Of a DNA stretch of 64,000 bases, positions 24,762 to 38,329 are shown one piece after another. The notes below the pieces were generated by a model. That model had not been told where the DNA came from. It did no database searches and worked only from the letters and a program-made list of their open reading frames with translations. Positions within the stretch are counted from its first letter, which is position 1; each line of letters opens with the position of its first letter. The position numbers were made by a program, and so were the translations under genes. Source of the stretch: Ignelater luminosus (lineage: Eukaryota; Arthropoda; Insecta; Coleoptera; Elateridae); assembly GCA_011009095.1 (NCBI GenBank), contig VTPC01001034.1, forward strand, positions 11,068 to 75,067, given 5' to 3'.

Positions 24762-24874
24762 TGCTGATCAGGTCGTCTACCAAACAAATTAGGGTGTTTC
24801 TCTGATTCAGGAACAAGTTGTTCAACAATTCCATTGTCTTCATCCTCGTCATAGTTGTTGTTGAAATCAAATTG
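24762..24874 (-). CDS. trol: Perlecan exon, acidic N-terminal linker
   Basis: Exon of 113 nt, phase 0 to phase 2, between an attatag acceptor and a CA|gtaagt donor. It encodes QFDFNNNYDEDEDNG, then a stretch ending GRRPDQ. The run of Asp, Glu and Asn has no fold I can name. It continues the acidic N-terminal region that in vertebrate perlecan precedes the SEA domain and carries the heparan sulfate chains. It is 61 nt from the previous exon, a short intron typical of insects. The split final codon (CA plus A) is completed exactly by the next exon, which supports both splice sites. Confidence 0.82.
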
Positions 24875-24935
24875 CTATAATAAATGCATGCATTTAATAA
24901 AACGTTACCATTATTGTACACAATTGAGTTCTTAC

Positions 24936-25217
24936 GCCTTGCTGTCCGCCTTCTTCACCAGAAGCTCGACGTTCCCTGGAATCTTCTCCATTTTCATCCT
25001 CTTTGCTAGCAAACCAACTACTGATATCAAACTGCCTTTTTAATCTTTTAACGGCAGTTGTTAACCAGTGTTCATCTTCTATAGGTTGACTAGATTTAGA
25101 ATGTAATTTATTGGTCTGGTGAGACGTATCTCTTCGTTCTATCGTGTGTTTATTATTGTCATGACTAATTACTTTGGATTCTTCTAAGTTATTTTCAAAT
25201 ACTAAATCTGTGTCACT
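24936..25217 (-). CDS. trol: Perlecan (trol/HSPG2-like) exon, N-terminal charged region
   Basis: First exon of this gene that I can support. It is 282 nt (94 codons), opens in phase 0 after a pyrimidine-rich acceptor (ctttttttcag) and ends in phase 0 at a GGC|gtaaga donor. The peptide begins SDTDLVFENN, is polar and charged, and lacks a signal peptide, so at least one exon must lie upstream at higher coordinates. Residues 58-61 read RLKR followed by Q (25035-25046), a classic furin-type site, suggesting the mature chain could start at QFDISSWF. Near the end ASGEEG places a Ser-Gly next to acidic residues, a possible glycosaminoglycan site. Assignment to perlecan rests on in-phase joining to the SEA and LDLa exons, not on this exon alone. 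Seen: frame, splice sites, motifs. Inferred: cleavage and glycosylation. Confidence 0.8.
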
Positions 25218-28200
25218 CTGAAAAAAAGAGAATTATTAAATTAGATCAATAAAACAAAGTATTTTCAGTAAATAACAATAAACAATCTAAACGATTTTGA
25301 TAAAACTTCGTAGGTAATATAAAAGAGTGATGAAGATTTCTCAAGGAAAGTTGTCTGTAAGCATCAAGGTTAGAACAATTAAAAAGACAGTAAAATGTAG
25401 TCAGTAAATTAAAGTCTGTTTAGATGTTGTATTTATAAACTATCCAAACCGCAGGAAGGAGCGTTGTAGATGGTACAGCAACAGGTGTTGTTGAAAATTC
25501 GAAAATACAGCTTGTTCACATTATTCTAATTTTTCTGTTTTAAATAGGATTTTATGACAAATGAATAAATGAAGAAATTAATTAAATGCCTTTAATTAGA
25601 TTAAACTACCGTTTGCTACAATTAATTTGGATCGAAAAGTGCGATTATGTATTATTATTTAAAGCAATATTTTTTCTTTTGCGTTATGTACCGTTCTCTA
25701 TTGATATAATTTTTAATAGAGATTTTGAGAACTTTTATTATGACTTCATTTAGAAAAGACAATCGGATCAATTACAAATTATAATGCTCAAGGCAAGAAA
25801 GGCATTATAAGTATAATAACAGACCAGCAAGAAAAGAAATAATTCCGTAACAGACTTTCAGTTCTTAATCAATGAATATAACTTTTTCAATAACTAAAGA
25901 ATATTAAAATTGATTGAAATTTACATTTCAGAATTAGGTATAAAACAACCAATTTCCAATCCTACATCTTTTGAACTAACTAGTAGTACTGCTTCTCTTC
26001 ATCGATCTCTCTTCTAGGTATAGATATTCAGCACATACATTCGATATGAGTCTTTGTACAGGATTTTGCGGTATGCCGCACTCAACTCTACAAGAAGGGG
26101 AGTTAGTTGTGAAAAATTGGTGGGAAGGAAAAGTCGGTAGATGACAAAATGCAGAACTGTTTGCAATTTTGTATGCCTTTTTAATACAGAGATTTTTTAA
26201 ACTCATGACTGTTTTAATTATTACTGTCCAACGCTATTGCAGATTAAGAGACTACTGAGTCAAGTCGCTTCAAATGAAAGCCTATGCCAAATGTGTCAAG
26301 AAGAATCATTTACATTAATGTTAGCCTCTGTGTTTAGTTTAAGACTAATACCAATATAGGCCTAAAAATATGATAAGATCAGGATCAAGACTCACGTCAG
26401 TCTTGGTCTTGATAAGCGCTGACAAAATTACTGCTGTGAATAAATTTAAACAAAGCTTAAAGTATTTAAAAAAATACATTTATTTTGGAAGATGTGCTAT
26501 CAATATTTATTTATATTGAGCAGGTACTTCAATGTTTGACCCCCTTCGTTCTCCAACATCACACACTGCAGACAACATAATTATTGTTCTTCTTTACAAG
26601 TCAAGAATAGAAATTCATCTAATCTAACCTATCGTTAAGAAACATTGATCGAGGTGTAAGAAGTGCGCTAGAAAAACGATAAAAAGATTCTTTTTTTTAT
26701 TTCGTATTTGATACTTTTCAAATAGAATTAAATATACAAAAACTATTTTTGGTCAAACATCCAGTTCAAGTGTCAGTCGTTGTTGGTATGTAAGTAGACA
26801 TACTAGATATAAAGAATCAATGGAAATGTTCATTTTATCAGAGCTGTAACTTTGGGTCATCAACCAGAAACGTGCTTGGCTGTCCTACTTTACAATTTCC
26901 ACAAATCGTGGTCATTACATTACTACTACCCAAAAAGTATAAGAGATATAATGAATTTAACATTTAATATACCAGTGAGTATAAATTGATAACTATTGAA
27001 CAAGGTATAGGGTTTCAGTGTGTGTCAGCAATTCCAAAAAATTCTTGTCAATGCCCTAAATAGCGCATAGAACTATAAATTTCCACATTTGCTACTTTTA
27101 ATCTAATATGTGGTTTTTCCAAACGTCGCTTGACTATAAAATCAGGATCATATACAGAAACCTTCATGAAGCTTGTTACTGGATGAGGTATTGTGTTATC
27201 TCATTTTAGGAAAAAAATTTACAGAATTCAAACGCCTAGTATTTCAGTTAAGAAGAATAAGAGATTCAGACGTATCGCTTTGTTGTATCAGATGATTTTG
27301 TTAAAGTGCATAGACTGATTCTATAGATTGATGGCACTGGTCCGCTGCAATTTTATGTAAAATAATGAATTTGGCTATGCAGTTATTAAACGGAACCTTA
27401 ACTTATAATCTATTGCCAGGACAAAACCAGTTCGACGTCGTAATGGGTAGAGTCGAGACGTCGGTTGTAATACCTGTTTCTGTTTCATCCCTCGCCCAAC
27501 GGTTCTGTCGTCTCGTCAGCTTTTGGGATCTGGTTTTGGGTTTTGAAGTTCAGCTTACCGCCTACTGGGGCACAAGATTAGTAGGTTTGCAGTCTCCGAA
27601 AGTCCCATCTCCATAGTCATCAACATTAAATGTGCTTTACTATAGCAATCTTGTATTTGCCAACAAATCAATAACAGCAACCAATAATCGGCATGAATCA
27701 AGCATGATCAGCAGTCAATATATATCAGGATAAACCCAACCGGGCTCTATCTAGTACCGATGTCTTGTATTTCAACTGATACTGCCTTACTGCCTTCCAG
27801 ATGCACTTAACACCAACAAAGCCATAGTTCCACAACCACAGCTAACAAGACGAACGCCGCACCTACTGCTGCGGACGTGCGCTACTAGCTATACCAGGAC
27901 TACTACAACCACATCCGACTTGGTTGGTCACAAGGTAATGTGAAGGTGAAAAGAATCATGTGTATAGTTAGTTAACTGTTCTGATGTAGCAAGAAAGCAC
28001 ATTGACTATGATCAAGGACAAAAATACACTTAACCAAAAAATTAAAAGATCATTAAATACATTATATTAAAGAAATTAGAGCAAATTTAAAGTACTAAGA
28101 ATGACAAGCAGACTATAATGATTTCATAAAAATTTCAAAAACCAGATATTTGTTGCTCTTGCTCTTCTGTAAAAACTACGAGTTTTGGTTATTCCTTAGT

Positions 28201-31200
28201 TGTAATTTTCAGCCATTTGATTATTATTAACTAACACCTAAAATAAAAACACAAAAAGATACAAACCTCTAATCTAATTAATTTAATGGAAAGAGAATAA
28301 TTTGATATAGACCACGAAAGGAATCGATTTAGTAGCAGTCCTTTAATTTTCTGGCTGAATGTAAGTCTATCTTAATATCAAGAACAAGATCAATGTTGTA
28401 TTTAGCAACTTTAATTATCCAAATCCAAGAAAAATCAACTTCAGCTATTAGAATGTGTCACATACTACAAAAGAGAAAATTATCTGGGCCATGATAATTT
28501 GAGAATCTGGAACCCATCAAAGAATACTTAGCTGAAAGTATATTTTATATACTTTGGGAAAATACTTGTGCAGTTGGATCTATTATTTAGTAGTACTTCC
28601 GATTAAATCTTGATTCTTTTTAAACGGGCTTGGTTTGGATTTTTCTTATCGTTGATGCAAATAAAGGCTGAAAGTGGAGAGCCTGCGTGGATTATCGGCG
28701 CTTAAATGCTATAACTAATTTATTCATGATTTTACACACTTATTTTTATTACTTGTCATACGAAATAGCCACATATGATTTTTTATCAATACATTTTATA
28801 TTCTGTTTCTATTACATTTGTTATATTAAAGCATAAGAAATTTAAAACAATTTTTTTTTTCGATATCCGATAATGGTTCGATTGGTATATAGATCTTTAG
28901 CACATCTTATTTGAGATTTTAAAGAACTGTTGTGATTGAAGCAATAAACACATATTTTAGAAAAAGGATAATTAACTAATTAACTAGACGAAAGTTTGTT
29001 TATTTTAATGCCAAACAGAAAAGAAAATTAAGTTTCCTTTGTTTCTTTTATTGTAATCCTAATTAACCTAATCTTAAGACAAAAACAAAATTAAAATGTG
29101 AATTGTCCCAAAATAATATTTCGCAGGAAGTTTTCGTAAGAATCATACAATCCTGCAATGCACAACAAGAAAATCTAGAAAATCCAATGTAAAGTTTTCA
29201 TTTTTCCATATTAAATTTTTCGTTATCCATTGAGATTTCAAAGTGGCAATCATATTTAGAACGGTGTTGATATCGATGTGTATCGGTTTGGTACATTCAC
29301 ATCAGTGAATCTAACCGCATCCTAGCCATAACTTCATATCAGTGTGATATCAACTTGATAACATAATCCTCCTCTCCGCTCTTGCAAGCTCGGGTTGTGC
29401 TTGCACCCTTCTTAACTTGCTAACTTTTAGCACTTTAACTGTTCAGTGGATATTTCTAATTCCAAGAGGTAATTTATAAATTAACTCTACTTAGTTTATT
29501 GACTTCTATATATTCTTGGAAATATAATAATTAAAATATTTAAAATAATTTAAAATAATAAATAAATAAATACTAAATAATTTTTAAATAATTTAGAAAT
29601 TTCAAAAATTATCGAGTAGTCGAAAAAGAGGCACCGACGAACGTTAATTTTTACATAAGGTAATTTGTCAGTATTCCTTGCATAAGTGGGGGTCTTTAGA
29701 AGTCCTGAAGCACAAAACCCCCGACAACTTACATTAGGGGTGACCTATGACGCGCATTTAACATTCTAAAAGTGTCTCGAACATTTTGTTTGAAAAACAA
29801 ATTTTCCAAAATAGAGTAAAAGTTTAGCGACTGCGTCTTTTTAACCCCCCCTTTAAACCCCCTGCTTGTTTAGAACTCTTCTTTTTTATACGAACTGCAA
29901 GACGTTCTCCTTTTATGATATGCAAATATGCAAGATGAGATTTCTACATTACATAATCAAGTCCTTATCAACTTTTAACGTCGATGCAAGTTTTATTCGT
30001 TTGTTTTAGAAGAAGTGATTTTCATAAATTTTCTCTGAAAGAGGAAAAGGTTGTTATTTACATGGGATAATATCACTTTAAAAGTTAAATTCTGTTTTGC
30101 TATAGGCGGCGTATATTTTTTTTTACTAAAGGATATAAATAATTAGCGCCAGGATTTTTTGTGCGCTTTTTTATTAGAATATCAAATAGATTTCCATGTA
30201 TTAATGTCTATTTATAAATCGTAAATTAAATCCTAAATGAAGCAGCTGTCCACAACTCAGTATGACTAATGAAAAAAGTTAATGTTACTTAATTTAATAA
30301 AATACAACTCCTCTCAGTTAAGTCATTCGCCTGAAAATCTCACCAAATATTTAACAATAATCTGCTTAATAAATTCTAGTATGCGGTCAATGGATTCGCT
30401 GTTGTCTGATGATCAGATATATCATCATGAAGAGGCCTCATTTAAATGAATGAATAATTTTATTGTTTTTTATATTGACCTAAATACATATGACGTATAT
30501 TTCTTTTATCATATTTATATTAGCAAGTCACAAGGACAAGACACTCGTTTAAATTAACTTCGACTTTGATTTATTTTATTTAAAAAGTCGTGGGAGGAGG
30601 ATTTAAAAAAATTACCCTTGATGCAGATACACCACGAAAAGTGCCCGTAAGAAGTCAATCCTGTAAAAGAGCAACTTAGAGCCCAGTACCGACACGGGAC
30701 GTGCGGTCTTTACAGGGATTTAACGTCGATTCTTAAAACAAGAGGCCTTGTCACACGTCCTTAGACTATCTAGATACTGGATGGGCCCTGGATCTAATTT
30801 ATACCACTTGAAATAAAATATAAAGGTCAATAACGAATTTATATAAAAGGGTAGTTAAATGATTTCATAAAAAAATGAATAAGTAAATATTTAGTTTGAT
30901 CACTACTGAAATGCTCTTTGTATTTTCATAAATAAATAAACTGTTAAATCCAAACCTCAAATATTAAATAAAATGTATGGTAAATAAACATTAAAATCAC
31001 GGTCTACATTTTACTGCTTTTTGCTTAGGATTTTAATTTTTAAACATGTTTGATCTCGGTAATTAATTATAAACTAGAATTATTTTGCTTTTTAGATGAA
31101 AACGGGACAAGTTTATTTCAAACTTTCCAATTACTATGTTTGGCTTGATGATGTAAAGGGTAAATAGCTAAAAACTAATAGTTAATTAAATTCTCAAAGT

Positions 31201-34200
31201 TCATCTTCGCAACGTTTTGACTAGGAACAATAATAAGGAATTAAATATTAGAAATTCCCAAGCAATCAGTAGATAAAAAACATTTTGGTATAGCCTGCAA
31301 AACAAGATTGACGAAATAAAAACGTATTATGTACACATGCAAATGCAACGAGGAATCAAGAAGATGAAGCTTCATTCAAATAAAAATCTGACTTTGATCT
31401 AAGGTGAATCGCCTGCTTTACAAAATCTCTAGAATAAAATTGACTTTGCTTGCAAAAGTTAAATAAATAAAAAGATACAACCGACTCTTGAGTAAGTCTA
31501 ACATACCCAAAGACCCAAAAGTCTCACCAGCCCGGATAGTCCGAGATGTAATTTAAGTTCAATTCCATGCAGGTTTGTAATTAGCAAAATTCATTTTAAA
31601 GATTAACAACACAATCGATACTGCATTGTTTTTGGTAATAAGTACTTCTTAAAGGAAAAACGGTAGGTCCGATTAGAAACGTTCCAATATGGACTTGAAA
31701 AGCCTAAAGCTTGATTAGTCTCGTGCAAGTCTGCTATATTGGCGTCAACGTTTTTCATGTTATAGTTGTTAGCGTTTGGTATTAAAAATTACAAGTTCAA
31801 CAATCTATTCTTTTAGAAAACCTGATCAAAATAGTCCGGAAATCTTAACCCTCACACGCCCAAAAGGCGCAAAACGTTTCAAGAGTAAGGCCGGCTGCCT
31901 CAAAGCCGTCGTTTGGGAAAGACCTCCCGGAACTCCGACTTAAAACTACTACTCATGTGGGCCTCTATACCGTTCGGTCATTTTTTACTTGTTTTCTCTT
32001 CTTCACTGCTGTATATCATACATAATATATACATATAATACTTAGTGTGAACAAACGTCAAACTTCAATATTTGTAAAAATATCAAAACATGTTTTCAAA
32101 AAAGTCATACAGAGCAATCACTTCTATTTGTTGGAGATCATTTTTAGTGTTCTAGATTTAGCATTAACTGTAAGAACGGCCAAAAAGTTCTATTTAGATC
32201 TTGAACGAGAAAGCTTCAGATTTTGAAAATAGAGGAACGCATGTCTTACCTGATCATAGCCAACATACACTATAGTTGAACAGAATGGCGGCTTTCTTTC
32301 TTTCAAACCCAAGAGAAATTATTGAGCTTTGAGAAATTCATCGATTTCAAAACGAAGTATAGATTATCACGACGAATGATTCCAATAACAAGCTTTAGGG
32401 CAGATAGGCTAAGCTACGAAAGTTTTCTTCTGGATGCAGACAATGCAAGTAACAATGAATTATGCACAAGAACTCAACCAATAAAACAATAAAAGCGATT
32501 TTGCATTGATGTGTGGAAGAAACGGTGCATTTCGCACAGATAACAAATTTCCTTTGCAGGTTTAAAATTTTTAGCGGTAATAATCTCAATACTTGAACTG
32601 TAATTGACTAAATCGGCAGAGAGTAGAATGACTGAAAGTACAAAATAATAAATTCAGACAGTAGGACAAATTTCAAATAGGAAAGAGTTTGATCACGCAG
32701 TAAAAAATCCGATATGGTACATGCTACTTGATCTATACGTAAATGTTGCGCTTCACTAGAAATATTTTATTCAGATTGAATAAAGAACAAGCAAAAAAGA
32801 TAAAATAAAGTTAAAATCTTGAACTGATATAATATGATGATAAAAAAAAGATCAGAAGAATTATAAAAAATATTTAGTTTTTTGTATTTTATATAAAGAG
32901 CTTATTTAAATTTTCTCGAGCTACTTTATAAACAATTCATAGAACTGTAAATATAATTTATTTTTATAAAAGAGAATGAGCCTTTAGATAAAAAGAAAAA
33001 ATTCTTACATCCAGATATTACACCAATTCAGTATTGTAAAACAAGCGAAACGAGCTCATAAGAAATAATCGTGATCAATCATTTTGTAACGATACCTGGC
33101 CGTACAAACAACTTTAAAAGTTATATATCTAATAAGAAATAAAAATAGGCACAATCTAGTTGAGTGCGTCTAGTGTACAAAGTGGCAATGTAATTTGGGG
33201 TTAATATGATCAATCTACCGCAGCCAATGGTCCAAGTGTTGCAGTATCAACACCCCTATGAATGTACTTTTCAGTCCGAGCACGCGCTCGCTATTCTCCG
33301 ACAAGTTCGCACTTCTGGTGTTGGGGGATCGGACTTTTCTACGGGGTTTGAGGGGGTGCCTTATATCAACCCTTAAAAGAATCGTCTACCAAAACATTAA
33401 TCTGTTTGTTAAAAGTTCTAAAGTTGTAGAGGTTCCGGGTGGTATCAACGCCCAATTAGGTATTCTCTTGACGACACTTGGGGGAAAAAATTTTTGAGCC
33501 GCCCATAAGTTTTAGTTTTTTTTGCGAGGTAAGGAATACAACTTGTTACACAATTATGTAAATAACTTTTTTATTTGCTTAATGAACGCAGAAAAAAAGT
33601 AAACAGAAAGTAAGTAGTGAACATGTTTTTCTTGGAAGGAAAAAGAATTAGTTTCTATAAAACTTCAGAAGTAATTTTTAAATAGACTACGCATGAATTT
33701 TTGATTCGATTCGTATTAGAAAAAATTTCATTGATCCTTCAACTGAAAACCGTAACAGCATAAAAATAAGTGCGATTGTTTCGTAGGTTTCTACATCGTG
33801 TACGCAATAAATAAGTAAACATGAGGTTCAAGAAAAGATAAAACAGAGAAATAGGAAGGCACATCCCATGCATACACATGGCAGACACACCACTCGTGAA
33901 TATTTAGGGTGTTATGATACCTATATTGGCAGCACTGCAGATGTGGGGATTTGGGGTTGTTGGCTTATATAACTGTTCGAAAACGTGACGACTTATTTTC
34001 AAAAAGCTTTTGTTTTTTTTCTTGACTTGGCATAATTTACAATTATAACAATTTACATTAAAGATTAATAAATTCTGATAAATTTTTCAGAAGTTTATAA
34101 AATTATTATATAACAAGGTATTCTTGTTGTACTGCTTTCAGTCTTTCAGTAATGCAATAGTTCATGGTTTATACATAAAATTAATATTAGTTGACCACAC

Positions 34201-35037
34201 ATGCCAGACGTTTATAAAAACTGTAAAAGAAAATGAGGTCGCATAAAAATTAGTCAGAATAAGAGTTTGTTGCGCTTTCTTTGAAATTAACGCATATGCA
34301 AGAGTTATTTTTAGATCAACATTTTATCCTATTTTTATCAAAGAAGTATGAAAAATGTATGTGCTGTATACATATCAAGACTGTAAAAGATACAACTTTC
34401 TAAATCAATTTTCAGTTTTAAAGTTACCTGCTGATCCAATTTTAGGAGGTTTTTAAAGATAATCTTACCAGCCTATCATTATCAAACTTTATTCAATAAT
34501 GTAGTATAAAATAACATGATTAAGGGTAGTTCGGGATGTAATACAATATAGTTTAATAAAAGCTTTCAAGGTTTTTTCGTGTTAATTTTTAAAAAATTTT
34601 GTTGATTTTTTTTATCAAATCAAAATTCTCATCTTGGGCTCATTTTTAAATAGATATAGTAATATCAAAGAAACGAAACGTACTGTACTGTAATTGATTA
34701 TAAAGAGTACGTATACAGAGTGTTTCTAAAATATGTGATGAAGATCTTTTTGTATCTATTGGAAAGAGATACAAAACAATATTTTTTTGGCTCGTCTTCA
34801 AAATATTAAATTAATAAAGTTAATAACAACAAGGAAATACATAAAATCTTTGATGATTCAAGAATATTGAGAACGCTTTCTAACCTAAAAAAACTAGTTG
34901 GTTTAAAAATATTCAGTTAATTTTAATAATGCCACAGTACAAAATTCAAAGTTTGAAAAATGTTATGTTTCTTTGTTGTATGTTTTATTTATCGTTAAAT
35001 AACAGATTTACACTGCTGTTTATAGTCAATAAAACAA
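25218..35037. other. First intron or upstream region, no gene seen
   Basis: AT-rich DNA with isolated GC-richer patches at about 27460-27600, 27760-27930, 29680-29880, 30590-30790, 31850-31980 and 33270-33490. None gives a recognisable protein on either strand. They look like remnants of old insertions. The first perlecan exon's upstream partner is not evident here. Confidence 0.4.
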
Positions 35038-35110
35038 TTTATTTTTAACAAAAATAATAATAAAACTTTTTTGTCACTAAACGAAACAAAAATTAAAAGC
35101 TCGTAAAATT

Positions 35111-35440
35111 TTAACAACTTGCTTGTGGACGCATTAAATACGTATTATCATTTAATGCAATTAAAAATGTAGGACGACTTCCTGTAATAAAATAAGAAAT
35201 CGGTACAACTTTTTCTTTATCTTTTTGTTCTTGTACATTCATATCTTTAATGTAACTAAATCCGATACATCTTTGTTGGTAGGATAAATTTGCAATTAAT
35301 TTGAATAAATTTCCATTTTGAAATTTTTTTCTTCAAGGTTCAGGTTTGCATTAATTCCAGTTCCAGAAACATAGGAGCTGATTTTGATTTGAGTACTAAC
35401 TCTTGTCCAGAAATCTAAACTGTACATATCTGCTGACGAT
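35111..35440 (-). pseudogene. Unidentified coding-like fragment with a 3' end (possible pseudogene)
   Basis: On the minus strand an open stretch (SADMYSLDFWTRVSTQIKIS and onward) passes into another frame around a run of seven A near 35325-35335. The second frame stays open for about 70 codons (LIANLSYQQRCIGFSYIKDM, KVVPISYFITGSRPTFLIAL) to a TAA at 35111-35113. An AATAAA polyadenylation signal follows about 70 nt later (35038-35043). Both frames have protein-like composition, unlike the surroundings. I do not recognise the family. A stop three codons upstream of SADM, with only a weak acceptor there, means either a terminal exon with a sequencing error in the A run or a decayed gene copy. 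A third frame upstream (DEIKYRQQICTV) also looks coding. Confidence 0.4.
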
Positions 35441-36639
35441 ACTTAATTTCATCACTGTCTTGCTATAAGTTATAAGATAACCTACACTTTAAGGAATTAC
35501 ATATTTGCTCACCGTCTAATGGCTGATGAACGGCCGAGGCTGCATTGGGTTGGTCGCAAACCTTAACGCAAAAATGTGGCAGTGAAAAAAGCGTTTAAGA
35601 AATGAGTCAAGCTTCATGTTAAGTTTGAAATAAAAAAATTCGTATCTGTTTCTGAAAATATGGCAATTTAAAAAGAAAATGTATCAGGCACACGTGCATT
35701 TTATAATCTCACTGCCAAGCCCAAAGCAACAGGTGTTTTTGAGACTCTAGTAGGTAATCCATTAACTTTGTAATTATCCCAAATCGTACACGGATAATTA
35801 CAATTTATGAACAAAAGTAAAATCAATTTCAATTGATGGGTTAGGGAGAACCGATAGAATATACCCAGCAAAATAAAGAAATTAAATTTCCCGACTTTTT
35901 CAGACTTTCTAATCTATTTCTAATCATTATCATCAACGTAACAATGACAAGATGCTCTATAATCATAAACTCGGTGAGTTACACTGAGATTTTCACATCA
36001 AAGCATTAACAATATGTGACAGTCTTGAATAGATACAATGCAGGTAACAGATATGATAAGATAAACAGGAAGACCAAAGAATTCCAATTTGAATCTACCA
36101 TCCAAAACCTTTAATTTTCGTATCCAACAGTAGTGGATGATAAGGATAACTATATAGAACTAGGTAGTACCACCGTTACAGTTAGCAAAACTAGCGTGAT
36201 CTTTAATAAAATAATACTTAACCCGTTTTGCACCAATCCACAGATTATATTAGACATCTTGACAAAGCACATCGCAAATATTTTTCATCAGAATGTTTTC
36301 TGATTCTTTAAATAGAACCGAATAGGATAATAAGCAAATTCGATATACGAACCATAGGAGATTGCCATGTAACACTTTTAATAAAAACTAACACTAATTT
36401 TGCAATCGCAGAAATTCAAAATAGAAAAGTCAATACAAACATAGGATAGATCAAGACGAATGATGATGATAACATAGCTGTGAAAAAATGAAGCCACCGA
36501 CATAAAGTTTTTGATTAGTATCAGTATACTTCCGTTGGTCAGTATAAGCAATATTCTTGCTACGCCAAAAAAAGCAAAAACTATTAAACTTGCTAAAAAA
36601 CGGATTTTACAAAGACACTGCAATAACAAAAAACATGGG

Positions 36640-37120
36640 GAAGGTAACAGTCAGGAAAGATAAACAAGGAGAGAAATAAAAAGGAACGAAGGAAGAGAAA
36701 CACATTCTGAAATAGGGGTTAACTCGGAACCTAAGAAGCTGGTAGCATAAACATAGAAAGGGAATCAGACACAAAAAGAATGAAGAAGATACGAATAGGC
36801 CAAAAATTGAGTATAAAATATAGGACAACAAAAGAAAGGTAAAGGAATAGAAAACAGGTAGAAAAGGGGAAGACAAAACAAAAATGACCTCTTTGTTGAC
36901 CAAAATGAAGAACAAAGAGAAAAATAAAAAAGCAAGGAAGAGACAAGAGAAAGAAAAGAAGTAAAGAGAAAGGAAGGGTTTGGGATAGAAAAATAGCGAA
37001 AAGAAGAAAAAAGGTATATGAATAAAATAAACAATGGTGAGTAAAATAAAGAAGATAAGTGACATAGCTACAAATCATAGAAGGAAAGAAAAGAAAAAGG
37101 AAGAAAGCGCAAACTCTTAA
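36640..37120. repeat. Purine-rich (plus) / pyrimidine-rich (minus) tract
   Basis: For almost 500 bp the plus strand is mostly A and G, with runs such as aaggaagagacaagagaaag and few C or T. This bias creates several long overlapping minus-strand open frames (36607-37065, 36731-37198, 36765-37034) full of Phe, Leu and Ser. They overlap in all three frames and show no domain, so I treat them as products of composition, not genes. Such tracts can form triplex DNA or arise from decayed simple repeats. Confidence 0.75.
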
Positions 37121-38329
37121 TTTCAATCTTATACCATGAATTGTATCTGTAAAAAATAGTACTACGTAATATCTTATTCTTAAAACTGATATCTTCATCT
37201 TGATACGATATCACTGTTCATTTTCAGTAAGTCTCCTGAAATAAGAATAGAAGTATTGAATTTTCCAGCAATTCTAAGCTCACATTTCCTTTGGAAGATT
37301 TCTTCGGCATTTCGCTAACCTTTTTGCTTTTGAACAAATTATCCTTACTCTTCTCTAACCTTTTTCTATAGTATAATAATATTTTTGGATTTCCAGGATT
37401 CTATTAATTATTAGCTGTAAAGTCTTTAGAAAAATAGGAAAAGGTTAAGAATGTCTCGAAAGATTCAGACAGGCATAATTCTTGTTAGAAGAAGCTTCAT
37501 TTGAGGACGAGTGGAGATGTGTAAGTAAACAGAACTAGTCGACAAGAAATTTATTGGGAGATCGGACTTAATTCTCGCCAATAGATCTCTAGATGATGGC
37601 AGGTATTAATGTCCAAACCGCAATGTTTCTGGTAAATTGGAAATCATCTGCATGATCCATTGCATATTTAGCTTAATTTCTTCTCGTTTAATTAATACAA
37701 TGAAACTTGATACCCTTTTGACTTGCTATTAGATATTGTCATGAATGATATTTATATACAAAGTTGCTGAACAAGGGATTGCGTCCTGTGTAAGAAAACT
37801 CGAGTTTTAGATCTACAGGGTTATTTTGTAACCCATAGTGATGTCGTTAAAAGGTAATTATTGTTGGTGTTAGGGTTGAGTTTAGGTCATTAACGTCATT
37901 ATACATAATTTTAATGTTTTATGACTGTTTTTAACTGAATTAGCGTAATAATTAATTTAGTACTAACGGACTAACGCTGATAAATACAGTTGTTACTTTT
38001 AGATTTTTAAATTAATGGTTTACTCCGTAGGCAAAACTGGAAAAAAGAAACAAAATATAAAAAAATTTAAAAATTCCACATTTTATTTTATATTTTAGGA
38101 ATGAAAATAGACTTTTGCTCAGACGAGTGAATGATGTTAGTAAGCTTTTGCTGTATAAAATGAAGTTTTCCTGTAAATGTAGCCCATGGACTTTTTCCCA
38201 AGTTTAGTCCTTTTTTAGAAGATCCCAAGAAGAATCATCAAAATACCAAAGGTTGTTCAGTTCATACACAGTTACTTTGCATTTTTGTGTACAAGAAAGT
38301 TATTAGAAATCTGCAGAAACACAATCGTG

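Noticed and set aside
26396-26450. Minus-strand donor-like gtgagt after TVILSALIK-like peptide, considered as the perlecan signal exon
   Set aside because: The frame has no ATG and meets a stop shortly upstream. The hydrophobic run is too short.
35521-35780. Plus-strand Lys/Val-rich broken frame that faintly recalls linker histone
   Set aside because: Several stops and only scattered short matches. Too weak to name.
36378-36629. Minus-strand hydrophobic frame, considered as a signal peptide exon
   Set aside because: Its start is TTG, not ATG. It has several hydrophobic stretches and no phase-0 donor in a suitable place.
36607-37198. Long minus-strand open frames rich in Phe, Leu and Ser, looking like a membrane protein
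   Set aside because: They overlap in all frames and arise from a purine-rich plus strand. No topology, domain or splice support.
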